Shown: positions 1 through 7,400 of the stretch, piece by piece
Layout of the letters: every line of letters starts with the position of its first letter
Numbering within the stretch: the first letter of the stretch is position 1
Origin: Candidatus Baldrarchaeota archaeon
Lineage (GTDB): Archaea; Asgardarchaeota; Baldrarchaeia; Baldrarchaeales; DXJG01
DNA length: 18,869 bases
Assembly: GCA_030587435.1 (NCBI GenBank)
Contig: JAUQZC010000001.1
Span: forward strand, 1-18,869
Reading direction: 5' to 3'
Notes under the pieces: generated by a model
What the model was told of the DNA's origin: nothing
The model's database searches: none
The model's input: only the letters and a program-made list of their open reading frames with translations
Position numbers and translations under genes: made by a program

Positions 1-61
1 ATAGTAAACTTAAAGAGACATAAAATATTTCATTAATGGAGCGAAAGTTTCGGCGGTCAAA

Positions 62-817
62 ATGCGAACAAAAATATATCAAGAAGTAAAAAGAGAAGAT
101 CTTAATCATCCAGTAGCTATAGTAGGGTTACCTGGAATAGCAAGAGTTGGAAAGCTAGCTGTAGTAAGAATGATAGTAGAATTAAACGCTAAAAGGATCA
201 TGGATATCTTTCCGTACGATTATCCTGCGTGGATTGTAGTCGGGAAAAATGGGGTTGCACGGCCACTAAAAAGCTCAATTTTCCTCTATAAAGGTAAAGA
301 TCGAGACTTCTTATTTTTAACTGGAGACGCTCAACCTTTAAGCCCGGTTGGGCTTCACAAATATTCTAAATTTATTGCACAAAAGTTTCACGAATTTGGA
401 TGTGAACTGATAATTGCACTGGCAGCGTACAGCATGGGGAGGGTGCCCGAACAACCTAAAATACATGTTGCAGCTACAAGTGAAGAACTCCTCAAACAGT
501 TTTTAGACCACGATAATGCTGTACTTTTCAATGGAGGAACAATAACCGGTGCAAACGGTCTTATTCCAACCTATGGGAAAGTATATTATGGTATTGATGG
601 GGTCGTGCTTCTTGCAGAGACATATGAAAACTTAAAGATGGATCCAAAGGCTTCCGAAGTTCTTGTAAATCTTCTTAACGATAAATTTAGCTTCCAAATA
701 GATGTATCAAAAATAAATTTGAATGACCGTAGATTAAGAGAATTTTTTGAAAGAATTGATATCGAAGAGGAAGAAAAAATAGAAGAACCTGGAAAAGAGA
801 GAACCTACATAACCTAA
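62..817 (+). CDS. PAC2-family protein (proteasome assembly chaperone-like)
   Basis: A 251-aa protein with the PAC2 hallmarks. The N-terminal phosphorylase-like core carries IVGLPGIARVGKLAV (about residues 20-34), and the glycine-rich FNGGTITGANGLIP lies at about 155-168. Family knowledge: archaeal PAC2 proteins (COG1938/COG2047) are related to proteasome assembly chaperones, but most have no proven role. Assembly chaperones of this type can end in a hydrophobic-Tyr-X motif. Here the protein ends RTYIT, so Tyr is third from last and the motif is not met. The C-terminal 40 residues are acidic and probably helical. It starts at ATG, the only good early start; the ribosome site (GGCGGT) is weak. 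An AT-rich element at about 21-30 could be its TATA box. It stands alone, 60 bp ahead of the next gene. Family assignment is firm; function is inferred. Confidence 0.85.
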   Translation: MRTKIYQEVKREDLNHPVAIVGLPGIARVGKLAVVRMIVELNAKRIMDIFPYDYPAWIVVGKNGVARPLKSSIFLYKGKDRDFLFLTGDAQPLSPVGLHKYSKFIAQKFHEFGCELIIALAAYSMGRVPEQPKIHVAATSEELLKQFLDHDNAVLFNGGTITGANGLIPTYGKVYYGIDGVVLLAETYENLKMDPKASEVLVNLLNDKFSFQIDVSKINLNDRRLREFFERIDIEEEEKIEEPGKERTYIT

Positions 818-845
818 ACCACGTTGCATCATTAAAATTTCGCAC

Positions 846-856
846 AAATTTTTTAA
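846..856 (+). promoter_or_regulatory. TATA-like element of the longin-domain membrane protein
   Basis: The run AAATTTTTTAA is centred about 26 bp before the TTG/GTG start at 878-883. That is the usual archaeal TATA-to-start-site distance and suggests a leaderless transcript. No ribosome site is visible ahead of this start. Confidence 0.4.
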
Positions 857-877
857 CACGCAACCCAATATATCTAT

Positions 878-1645
878 TTGGTGGATGAATTGATTACAGC
901 TCTATATCTAATCGCAAAAGGAGGAACATGTATATTTAAAAGAGAATACACCAAGACGGAAGTGGATGAGCAGCTGATTTCAGGGTTTCTTTCAGCGATA
1001 GAAGACTTCGCGAGAGAAACTTTCTTGGACGGTTTGCAGGAAATAAAACTTCAAACAGGAAGAACGCTTATATACGGTATTTGGGGTAAAGAAGGAGAAC
1101 TCTTGGGAGCAGCTCTGGCAGATAGAGAAGATCACCCGAAACTTGTAGAGGAAATACTTAATGAAATAATGACAAAATTCTATGAAAAATACGGAGGAGA
1201 TCTTAAAAAGGGGACATATGATGTTGCTAAGTTTGAGGTGTTTAGAAAAGATGTTGATAAATTAATCGCATCTAAAATAAAGGCTAGAGGATTATCTACA
1301 CTTATTATGGGATTTATTGTGGGTGCTGCTTTAAGCACTATTCTATTTCTGCTCTTAATGCCTTTAATCGAACTTCGTGGAAGCCTGTTTCCAGTAATTG
1401 TTTTTATATGGACAATTCCTTCGCTGCTAGCTGGATATATGGCGGGAAACAGAAAACTTGGGGCTGCATCAGCTATAATGACGTCTTTTATCCTTTTAAG
1501 TATAATACGTCTTGCAAGTGGTATGCCTTTATCAGTGCTCTTATTTGCTTCTAAAATATTTCTTCCATCTTCAATATTGCTAGGACTACTAGGTGGGTAT
1601 GCTTTAGAAAGAAGAGCACTCTACCCCTTAAAGGAAGCGCAATAA
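878..1645 (+). CDS. Longin-like domain protein with four C-terminal membrane helices
   Basis: A 255-aa protein. Residues 6-105 look like an archaeal longin/roadblock-type sensory domain: ITALYLIAKGGTCIFKREY opens it as a beta hairpin, followed by DEQLISGFLSAIEDFARE and LIYGIWGKEGELLGAAL. Residues about 139-161, 169-189, 193-213 and 216-243 are hydrophobic enough to span the membrane, so the N-terminal domain should face the cytosol with the tail embedded. The first codon is TTG at 878, or GTG at 881; a TATA-like element 26 bp upstream points to a leaderless mRNA. Family knowledge: longin-like domains in archaea are thought to work with small Ras-like GTPases. No GTPase is seen here, but the convergent next gene is a roadblock protein, the sister fold. 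The domain call is from pattern recognition. The exact function is unknown. Confidence 0.7.
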   Translation: MVDELITALYLIAKGGTCIFKREYTKTEVDEQLISGFLSAIEDFARETFLDGLQEIKLQTGRTLIYGIWGKEGELLGAALADREDHPKLVEEILNEIMTKFYEKYGGDLKKGTYDVAKFEVFRKDVDKLIASKIKARGLSTLIMGFIVGAALSTILFLLLMPLIELRGSLFPVIVFIWTIPSLLAGYMAGNRKLGAASAIMTSFILLSIIRLASGMPLSVLLFASKIFLPSSILLGLLGGYALERRALYPLKEAQ

Positions 1646-1650
1646 TAGTT

Positions 1651-2259
1651 TCACTCAGCTTTCTTTAAACTTACGTAACCTTCTTCTTTTGCTTTTAAAA
1701 TTATTTTTATAATTTGTTCACGGGGAATGTGAGAGAGCTTATTAATTATTTCTTCAATACTAAACTTATCATTTATCATGAGGAAAACATCTGTAGCATC
1801 TTCCTCAAATTCTTTAAATGGTTCAGGGAGTTCGGAAGAAAAAAGTTCATAAAACTTGCTTGATCTAACAGGAATCATCTTTAGCATGTCTTCTGTAGAC
1901 GATTCCCTTTCTTCAACCTTTTCAACAATTTCTGGGGCTTCTTTTTCTGCAATACCAATTTTATCCATGATTCTCATGGTTTTAATTAATGTGTATCCCA
2001 TTTGAACAACATTACTAAACTGAACTACCAAAAAACCTTCCTTAAGCTTAACGATAGCTATTTTCCCTATAAATCCGTCTATAATTGCTCTTCTACCTAT
2101 CTCAGCTAATTCTTTCGCAGCGTTTGTAATTCTTCTTAAAGTTGAAAGATCCTCAAAAGTAGATTCAACCACAGTTCCATCGTCGGAAAGAACAGCCCAA
2201 CCTAAAACGTTAGGATCCATTCCAAACTCTTCCCACAACACCTTACTAACATTTTCCAA
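1651..2259 (-). CDS. Roadblock/LC7 domain protein with C-terminal winged-helix-like segment
   Basis: Residues about 8-112 (numbered from the upstream ATG) fit a roadblock/LC7 fold: VLGWAVLSDDGTVVEST, a helix with ITNAAKELAEIGRRAI, then GKIAIVKLKEGFLVVQ and a second helix. A charged linker (112-135) leads to DVFLMINDKFSIEEIINKL and IIKIILKAKEEGYVSL (164-205), which read like a small winged helix. I place the start at the TTG at 2257-2259, because a strong GGGGAGGT site (2268-2275) sits 8 nt before it. The in-frame ATG at 2278-2280 lies upstream of that site and would add seven residues. Roadblock proteins bind or regulate small GTPases in archaea and bacteria. The gene ends 5 bp from the convergent longin-domain gene. 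Family call is good; the partner is unknown. Confidence 0.75.
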   Translation of the reverse strand: MENVSKVLWEEFGMDPNVLGWAVLSDDGTVVESTFEDLSTLRRITNAAKELAEIGRRAIIDGFIGKIAIVKLKEGFLVVQFSNVVQMGYTLIKTMRIMDKIGIAEKEAPEIVEKVEERESSTEDMLKMIPVRSSKFYELFSSELPEPFKEFEEDATDVFLMINDKFSIEEIINKLSHIPREQIIKIILKAKEEGYVSLKKAE

Positions 2260-2267
2260 CCGCGGCG

Positions 2268-2275
2268 ACCTCCCC
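2268..2275 (-). promoter_or_regulatory. Ribosome binding site deciding the roadblock protein start
   Basis: Minus-strand GGGGAGGT, followed by 8 nt and TTG (2257-2259). It lies inside the first codons of the longer ATG-started reading, so the ATG at 2280 is probably not used. Confidence 0.55.
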
Positions 2276-2468
2276 GGCATGAATATTCAATATAGATGCA
2301 GCTGACACTCACCATTCAACCAAGAATTTTAAGGACAAAAAACTTAATAATCTTTCTCAACTACTCACTCATCTTGACAGATGAAGAAAAACCTGGGTTT
2401 GAACCCTTATGATACATGAAAGGGGTAGATGACGTACAGGCTAGAAGCAGATGTCACCTTTACCATAG

Positions 2469-2597
2469 TTATCTCCTCATTTTTGTGAAAGTAGTAATAG
2501 GGGTTACAAGACAAAAGCTATATGTAACCTCTGCATAAAATATCTATTAGTTGTAGGGCGGAAGGGAGTAGGGCGCCCACTTATTTTTGATACGTGA
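2469..2597 (+). pseudogene. Possible zinc-ribbon (transposase N-terminus) fragment
   Basis: An open stretch of 42 codons with no start codon, entered right after a TAG at 2466-2468 and ended by TGA. It reads ...FCESSNRGYKTKAICNLC... and then ...GRKGVGRPLIFDT. The spacing of cysteines around a basic strand, then CxxC and a G-R-P-x-x-F/Y-D tail, resembles the N-terminal zinc ribbon of several archaeal insertion-sequence transposases. No catalytic domain, terminal repeats or start remain. It could equally be chance reading of non-coding DNA. Confidence 0.25.
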
Positions 2598-2702
2598 TTA
2601 CAAGTCATAAAACCAAAAGATGTCTTGAATTTGTGATTCAAGAATATTTTACGTCATAAAATTGGCTCATTTTAAAATTATGTGTAAAATTAACGTGAAG
2701 AA

Positions 2703-2711
2703 TCTTAAAAA
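2703..2711 (+). promoter_or_regulatory. TATA-like element of the cupin gene
   Basis: TCTTAAAAA is centred 25 bp before the ATG at 2733, which predicts a leaderless transcript. No ribosome site precedes the ATG. Confidence 0.45.
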
Positions 2712-2732
2712 GATGAAAATCAAAAATAAAAC

Positions 2733-3095
2733 ATGGAGTCTAAGATTTTTGTGGTGAAAAACTTGATTATTAAAAAAGGTATCGAAGGTCTTAGTTTAGT
2801 TGATGGAACAAGGAGAATTTTAGAGTTTAAAATATTAACTTTAAGCATTGGAGAAGCCATATCAGAAATGGTTAGTTTAGACATAGAAACGGTCTACTAT
2901 ATTTTAAGTGGAAAAGGACGGGTAGGTACTGGAGAGTATGGAAGAGAAGTTAAGAAGGGAGATATCATATATGTTCCACCTGAAGACGTTATATCAATAC
3001 AACAAGTAGGAGAAAAACCTCTTCAAGTATTAAGGGTTAGTATCGATACATCTGAGGAAGCAAAGAGATTAGAAAACAGAGGTCACTATGCTTAA
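2733..3095 (+). CDS. Small single-domain cupin lacking the usual metal histidines
   Basis: A 120-aa protein with one cupin barrel: beta strands EFKILTLSIGEAI, then TVYYILSGKGRVGTGE, then KKGDIIYVPPEDVISIQ and LQVLRVSI. The fold is recognised from the YxLSGxGxV turn and the GDxxxVPP turn. Canonical cupin motif 1 has HxH at the positions that here read Met46 and Ser48; only the Glu (Glu52) is kept. In motif 2 the PxG..H segment reads PPEDVI, so its histidine is missing too. The protein therefore probably does not bind a metal in the classical way and may bind a ligand or have a structural or regulatory role. It is preceded by a TATA-like element 25 bp from the ATG. It is a single gene with no operon partner. 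The substrate is unknown. Confidence 0.75.
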   Translation: MESKIFVVKNLIIKKGIEGLSLVDGTRRILEFKILTLSIGEAISEMVSLDIETVYYILSGKGRVGTGEYGREVKKGDIIYVPPEDVISIQQVGEKPLQVLRVSIDTSEEAKRLENRGHYA

Positions 3096-3230
3096 ATGCT
3101 CAGTGCTACAAATCATTAACATACATTTATTAATTTTAAGCTAGGTTCTCAGAAATTGGAAACCTATTGTAAAATTCGCTCTCAAATTTTTGTAGACTTG
3201 CGGTAATAAGATTTGCGTCAATAGCTAACC

Positions 3231-3238
3231 TTTAAATA
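3231..3238 (+). promoter_or_regulatory. TATA-like element of the 148-aa hypothetical gene
   Basis: TTTAAATA lies about 78 bp before the TTG at 3313, predicting a leader of about 50 nt. That leader contains a small hairpin, CCTTC-AACG-GAAGG (3268-3281). Confidence 0.35.
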
Positions 3239-3312
3239 TAGATCGATGAAAGATAAAGTTACAATCCCCTTCAACGGAAGGTAAAATTTACTTAGAGATG
3301 GATGTGTTCTAG

Positions 3313-3759
3313 TTGAAAACTTGGAAAGTCACTTCCCAATTTAGAGGAAAAATCTATACTCATGACGTTTTTGACCTAAAGGAATTAAAAGGTGACTATG
3401 TAATTTTAAAAGAGAAATGGCTTAACAATTTCGTTAAATCCATCGAAAACAAAAACTACCAAATAGAAAAAATAAATCTTCTATCTTTGGTGGATCCAGA
3501 AGGAAAGGAGATAACCATACAAGGCAAATTCATCATGTATATAATTTTTAATTGTCTTTTCGCTGAACACTACCTGCCAATAAGACTTTTAATGGGAAAA
3601 CTTCAGAGCGGCGAGATAATAGTGTTTGCAATAGGACCTGAACCTTTTGCAAAAGCAGTTGCAGAAGATGAAAGAATCTTATTCCACCCATTATTTTCCT
3701 TAATTGAAAACCACAAAAACATAGAAGAAATAGTAATATTAGCACTGCCAGGAACATAA
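3313..3759 (+). CDS. Hypothetical protein, 148 aa
   Basis: I do not recognise this protein. It is opened by TTG, directly after an in-frame TAG, so a longer form is excluded; the ribosome site is poor. The sequence is soluble-looking and mixed alpha/beta: a basic N-terminal part with YVILKEKWLNNFVKSIENKNY, a hydrophobic strand-like segment FIMYIIFNCLF (about 77-87), ALYL-like and IIVFAIGPEPFAKAVAEDE in the middle, and IEEIVILALPGT at the end. There are no transmembrane runs, no cysteine pairs and no nucleotide-binding loop. Codon use and composition match a real gene, and it has its own TATA-like element. The 3' side runs straight into a region of strong inverted repeats (3766-3953), which could be its 3' untranslated region. 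Confidence 0.6.
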   Translation: MKTWKVTSQFRGKIYTHDVFDLKELKGDYVILKEKWLNNFVKSIENKNYQIEKINLLSLVDPEGKEITIQGKFIMYIIFNCLFAEHYLPIRLLMGKLQSGEIIVFAIGPEPFAKAVAEDERILFHPLFSLIENHKNIEEIVILALPGT

Positions 3760-3765
3760 GATTTT

Positions 3766-3953
3766 GGCTTCATCGCTTTTTGGAGGTTCAGAACCTGATG
3801 AAGATAGTGAGGGTAATGAGCCGTAGATGTGGCTGGTAGTTGAAGGCTTCATGTCGAGCAGCAACGAGATGATATGAAGATGCGGGATAATCTGGCTACC
3901 AACCGAAAAGGGGAATAAAAGTGTATGTGAACTCGCCAATACTCACATATACT
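3766..3953 (+). ncRNA. Candidate structured RNA region (nested inverted repeats)
   Basis: Four sets of complementary arms lie within 190 bp. (a) CTTCATC (3768-3774) pairs with GATGAAG (3797-3803), enclosing AGGTT-CAG-AACCT (3784-3796). (b) GGCTGGTAG (3831-3839) pairs with CTACCAACC (3896-3904), with one mismatch. It encloses CTTCATGTC (3847-3855) / GATATGAAG (3871-3879), all nine paired with one G-U. (c) AGTGTATGTGA (3920-3930) pairs with TCACATATACT (3943-3953): 11 pairs, one G-U. Parts (a) and (b) share GGCTTCAT on the left arm and a GA(TA)TGAAGAT right arm, as if duplicated. I recognise no known RNA family. The strand is a guess; arms would pair on either. The region could also be a 3' untranslated region or the remains of a small mobile element. 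Confidence 0.4.
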
Positions 3954-3989
3954 GAGCTCCATATGGCAATAAGTTTCTAAGGTGGTTCT

Positions 3990-4265
3990 ATGATTAGAGC
4001 AAAAATTAATGAGAGGATTGAACGTAAATTTAGAGAATTGGCTATGAAGAAGTTTGGATATGGAAAGGAGGGCTCTTAGTAAAGCTGTTGAGGAAGCTAT
4101 TTTGAATTGGATACCTTTGGTTGAGAAAGAAAAGATTAGCTTTGAGGGGATCCTGTGGAAGCTATAGATGGGTTACTTTCAGACATCAACATCGATTCCG
4201 TGCAACTTCAACATATAATTAAGAAAATTTGGATAAAGAGAATGATTAGAAGCGTACCTGATTGA
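3990..4265 (+). pseudogene. Decayed VapB-type antitoxin (two frameshifts)
   Basis: The reading starts at ATG 3990 after an AAGGTGG site (3979-3985) as MIRAKINERIERKFRELAMK..FGYGK. It then meets a stop unless one extra base near 4067 is skipped. It continues RALSKAVEEAILNWIPLVEK and needs one restored base near 4150, then gives DPVEAIDGLLSDINIDSVQL and QHIIKKIW, ending at TGA 4263-4265. Family knowledge: this layout (short ribbon-helix-helix-like start, ALSKAVEEAI helix, then a DSVELQH-type tail that binds the toxin) is typical of archaeal VapB antitoxins. The reconstructed end overlaps the VapC remnant, as in intact vapBC operons. Two indels make a working protein unlikely. Confidence 0.75.
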
Positions 4266-4440
4266 CACAAATATCCTTCTCGAAATACTGCTTTCATAGA
4301 AAGGAAAGAATCACTGTAAAGACTTCTTAGGATGTTAAGAGTTGGTAAGCATTGGAATCTACGTACTTAATTGATAACCTAAGTAAAAAATTAACGGATA
4401 CAAACCTAACAGTCATAGATGTGATGTATTATCAGGACTA
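4255..4440 (+). pseudogene. Decayed VapC-type PIN-domain toxin
   Basis: From 4255 the frame reads YLIDTNILLEILLS and then hits TAG. Further on, KDFL, then RML.VGK and SIGIYVL can be read in shifting frames. The opening is the classical PIN-domain strand with its first catalytic Asp (LIDTN), and the later pieces match the usual order of helices in VapC proteins. The start codon is missing (GCG stands before TAC), the middle is shortened, and stops occur repeatedly. The right end is uncertain and runs into the 3' end of the opposite-strand surface protein gene. No RNase activity is expected. Confidence 0.65.
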
Positions 4441-7400
4441 TGTGATAAGCTATAGTGAATCTTAGAATTGCAGCAGAATATTTCTCTTCACTCATCTTTT
4501 CAATTCCAGCATTGTAAAATCTCCAAGCTATGTCAAGTAATATTTCCCCTACGGTTCTAAGAGGCTCTCCCAACCCTTCAACGATCTCCTCAGCACTTTC
4601 TAAAGCTTCCAATGCTTTTAATTTTGCCGCTGTTGCCAATTTGAAGTTAACATGTTTTAGCATACTTTCTAAGGGCTCTTCAACTCCAGGATGTTTCAAT
4701 ATACTTTCAATGATACGTGAGGCAAAGTAAACTCGCCAGAGGGCCTTCCAATATTTTCCTTCGCAGCAATCTTCCAAAGCACGGTAGAGATACCATTTGG
4801 CAATTCTAATTCTTTTTAGGATACATGGGTCGTCGACTAGAGTTTCAATGTATTCTAATTCTCTTATCGCTTCTCTGATCCAGTCTTCAAATGTAACTAC
4901 TACGGGAATTAGCCGTGTTGCTTTTCCAGCTACGTAATATGGGGATTCCACACTTATAATTGTTAGATTGTAAATCCCTGCTTGATCCGGTGTCCATGCA
5001 AAGGAGAAGGAGCCATTTTCTGACGTTACTGTTTCAAAGATCATCGTGCCGTTCATTAAAACTATAACTCTAACATTAGGAGCAGGTTCTCCCTCATTAT
5101 CTGTGACGGAAACGTTTACTGTTGTTGTTACATTAATATAAACAGGTTCTTCTAAAGATATTGAAATAATTATTTGTTCGCGTTGTACGATCAAACCGTC
5201 CTTTAAATAGCTTGATGAATCCCTATAGTAAGAATTACCTTCGAAAACCACTATTAAGTTATAGTATCCAGCTGGTAAATCGATGTTATAAAGTAGTGTT
5301 GCGCTTCCATTTTCATTCGAAACTGCAGAGCCAAGCAAGACCCAACTGTCATTAACAATAACATAAAAGTCCAATGTTATGCCTTGGATGGCGACGCCTT
5401 CATCATCTGATATTGCAGCATATAATTCTACGGGGTCAGAATAATTTCCTTCGACAGAGCGAACGTAAATTTGTGTGGTTTCTTTTTCAACGATTAGATC
5501 CACCTGCGTTTCCGCTGCAAGATAATAGTCGTTTCCTGCAAAATAAATTTTTAAGATATAATTTTGAGGCATAAGGTCACATATCCATTCCAACACAGCA
5601 ATTCCATTTTCATCTGTTACATTTTCACCTAAAAAGATCCAATCTACACCATTTTCAGAAACATTAAAGATAAGTGTAAATCCTTCTAAGGGAACCCCAT
5701 CATCATCAGTAAGTTGGGCTGAAAATTCAACGTAATCCGAGTATTGCACGGTAACCGGAGAAGTTAAAATCTCTGTGATTTCTCTATTCACTATGAAGCT
5801 TGTTTGACCTGAAGATCCTAGGTAATAGTCATTACCTTCAAAAGTCACTCTCACAAAATATTCTCCTGGAGTAATATTACAAATCCAGCTAAAAACAGCA
5901 ATTCCGCTTTCATTTGTTATACTTTCACCTAGGAGAACCCATGTTGAACCATTTTCGGAAATTTCAAAAAGTATTGTAACCCCACTTAACGGGGTTCTTT
6001 CGTCGTCGGTGAGTTGCGCATAAAACTCTATTAAATCTGAGTAGTTGCCTCCTTCTGTTGAGACAGAAATTTCGGTTATTTCTTTTTCAACATAAAATTC
6101 TTCTTGATCTTCAGATCCGAGGTAATATGCATTTCCTTCAAATACGGCCCTTGCAAAGTATCTTCCGGGCTGCAATTCACATATCCACGTTAAAACAGCT
6201 ACCCCGCTCTCGTTTGTAACGCTTTCACCAAGTAGAGTCCATTGTTCTCCATCCGCAGAAATCTCAAAAACTATTGTGTAGCCTTCTAGCGGAACTCCGT
6301 CATCATCTGTTAGTATTGCGTAAAACTCAGCTTCGTCGCTGAAAGTGCAGTTCTCAACAACAAGTGTAAGGATTGTATTTTCTTTGGTTATTACAAGCCA
6401 GCCTAGAGTTTCGGTCGGTTTATATTTACCATCTCCAGCAAACGAAACCTTAAGACTGTAATTCCCCGGTACGATATCAGTTGTAAAACTAATAGAGGCA
6501 TTTCCATTTTCATCGGTTAACGCAAATCCTATTAAAATCCAATTTTCCTCTATAATAGCATACTCAAAGGTGATATTCTTATTGGGGACGGGATTGCCAT
6601 CCTCATCAATAAGAGTCGTATTAATTAATATACTGTCGCTGTAATTCACGGTACACGATGGATCACTTAATGATGTAGCTTTTCTTACCATAGTTATCAT
6701 CCAGTAGAGCACATTATAACCAAATTTGAGGTCCTCAGAGTCCTCTATAATAATGCCTAAACCAATATGTTGAGAAGTTATCAAAATTTTACCAAAGCCA
6801 TAATAAGCATATACGGTCAATGGCCAACCATATACGCCGTCATAAATTAACGTTTGATATTCTTCCTCAGGTGCAACTTCAATGTAGTGATAGTACATAG
6901 CATCTCCTAGAGAGCGAATTTCTTCGATGCTTAAATCATATATACCACTAATTATGGGATGAGTTTCGTTTGCAACTTGACTGTCCTCCACACGAGATAG
7001 AGGTTCATCACTAAAATAAAACAGTAAAGTAAAGTTGTCAAATTGCATACCATCAGAACTATCAATCCAAACGGTGCCCCCATTCGAAATGTACTCTGTA
7101 AACTTGTTTTTCTGTTCTTCTGTAAGTGCGTAATATGAGTCTCCAGTCACGTAAATTATATCGTAGTTGTAATATTCATCTAGAGGGCTATCAATATCCA
7201 AAACGTTCCATGTAATATTAAAACCAGGATTTAAAGCGCTATTATTAAGTATATCAAAAATTTCAAGATTTATATCCCAATGTCCAGGATATCTTAGGAT
7301 TGCAGCAGTTACGTGAGCTATAATTGGTGGTCCGGGAACTATTTCTTGTTGGGCTGATGAAAAATCAGTGGGATAAGACACTAAGGTTAACATGACAAGT

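Larger units (their letters stand above)
2281..2732. other. Non-coding stretch with three inverted repeats and a direct-repeat pair
   Basis: No intact gene is visible in these 452 bp. Seen: an imperfect inverted repeat AGGGGTTACA (2499-2508) / TGTAACCTCT (2523-2532); GGGCG (2556-2560) / CGCCC (2574-2578), followed by a T-rich run; and a perfect CTTGAAT (2624-2630) / ATTCAAG (2636-2642). The nonamer GTCATAAAA occurs at 2604-2612 and 2653-2661, almost symmetrically around the last one. A possible decayed transposase fragment overlaps the first two repeats. The right end holds the cupin promoter. Confidence 0.6.

Noticed and set aside
2395..2406. GGGTTTGAACCC resembling a tRNA T-arm
   Set aside because: The flanking bases do not form the T-stem, and no acceptor, D or anticodon arm can be built around it.
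2416..2538. A 40-codon ATG-started frame in the intergenic region
   Set aside because: No ribosome site and no recognisable domain; it overlaps the other-frame zinc-ribbon-like stretch and inverted repeats.
3259..3281. GTTACAATCCCCTTC-like stretch reminiscent of an archaeal CRISPR repeat
   Set aside because: Present once only, with no repeat-spacer pattern on either side.
3548..3939. Minus-strand open frames opposite the 148-aa gene and the inverted-repeat region
   Set aside because: Low-complexity leucine/serine-rich readings with no family features; one is a shadow of the plus-strand gene.
3795..3955. Box C/D or H/ACA guide RNA in the structured region
   Set aside because: No properly spaced C and D boxes. 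The internal loop on the 3' side is too long (16 nt) for a standard H/ACA pocket, and no clear ACA box follows.
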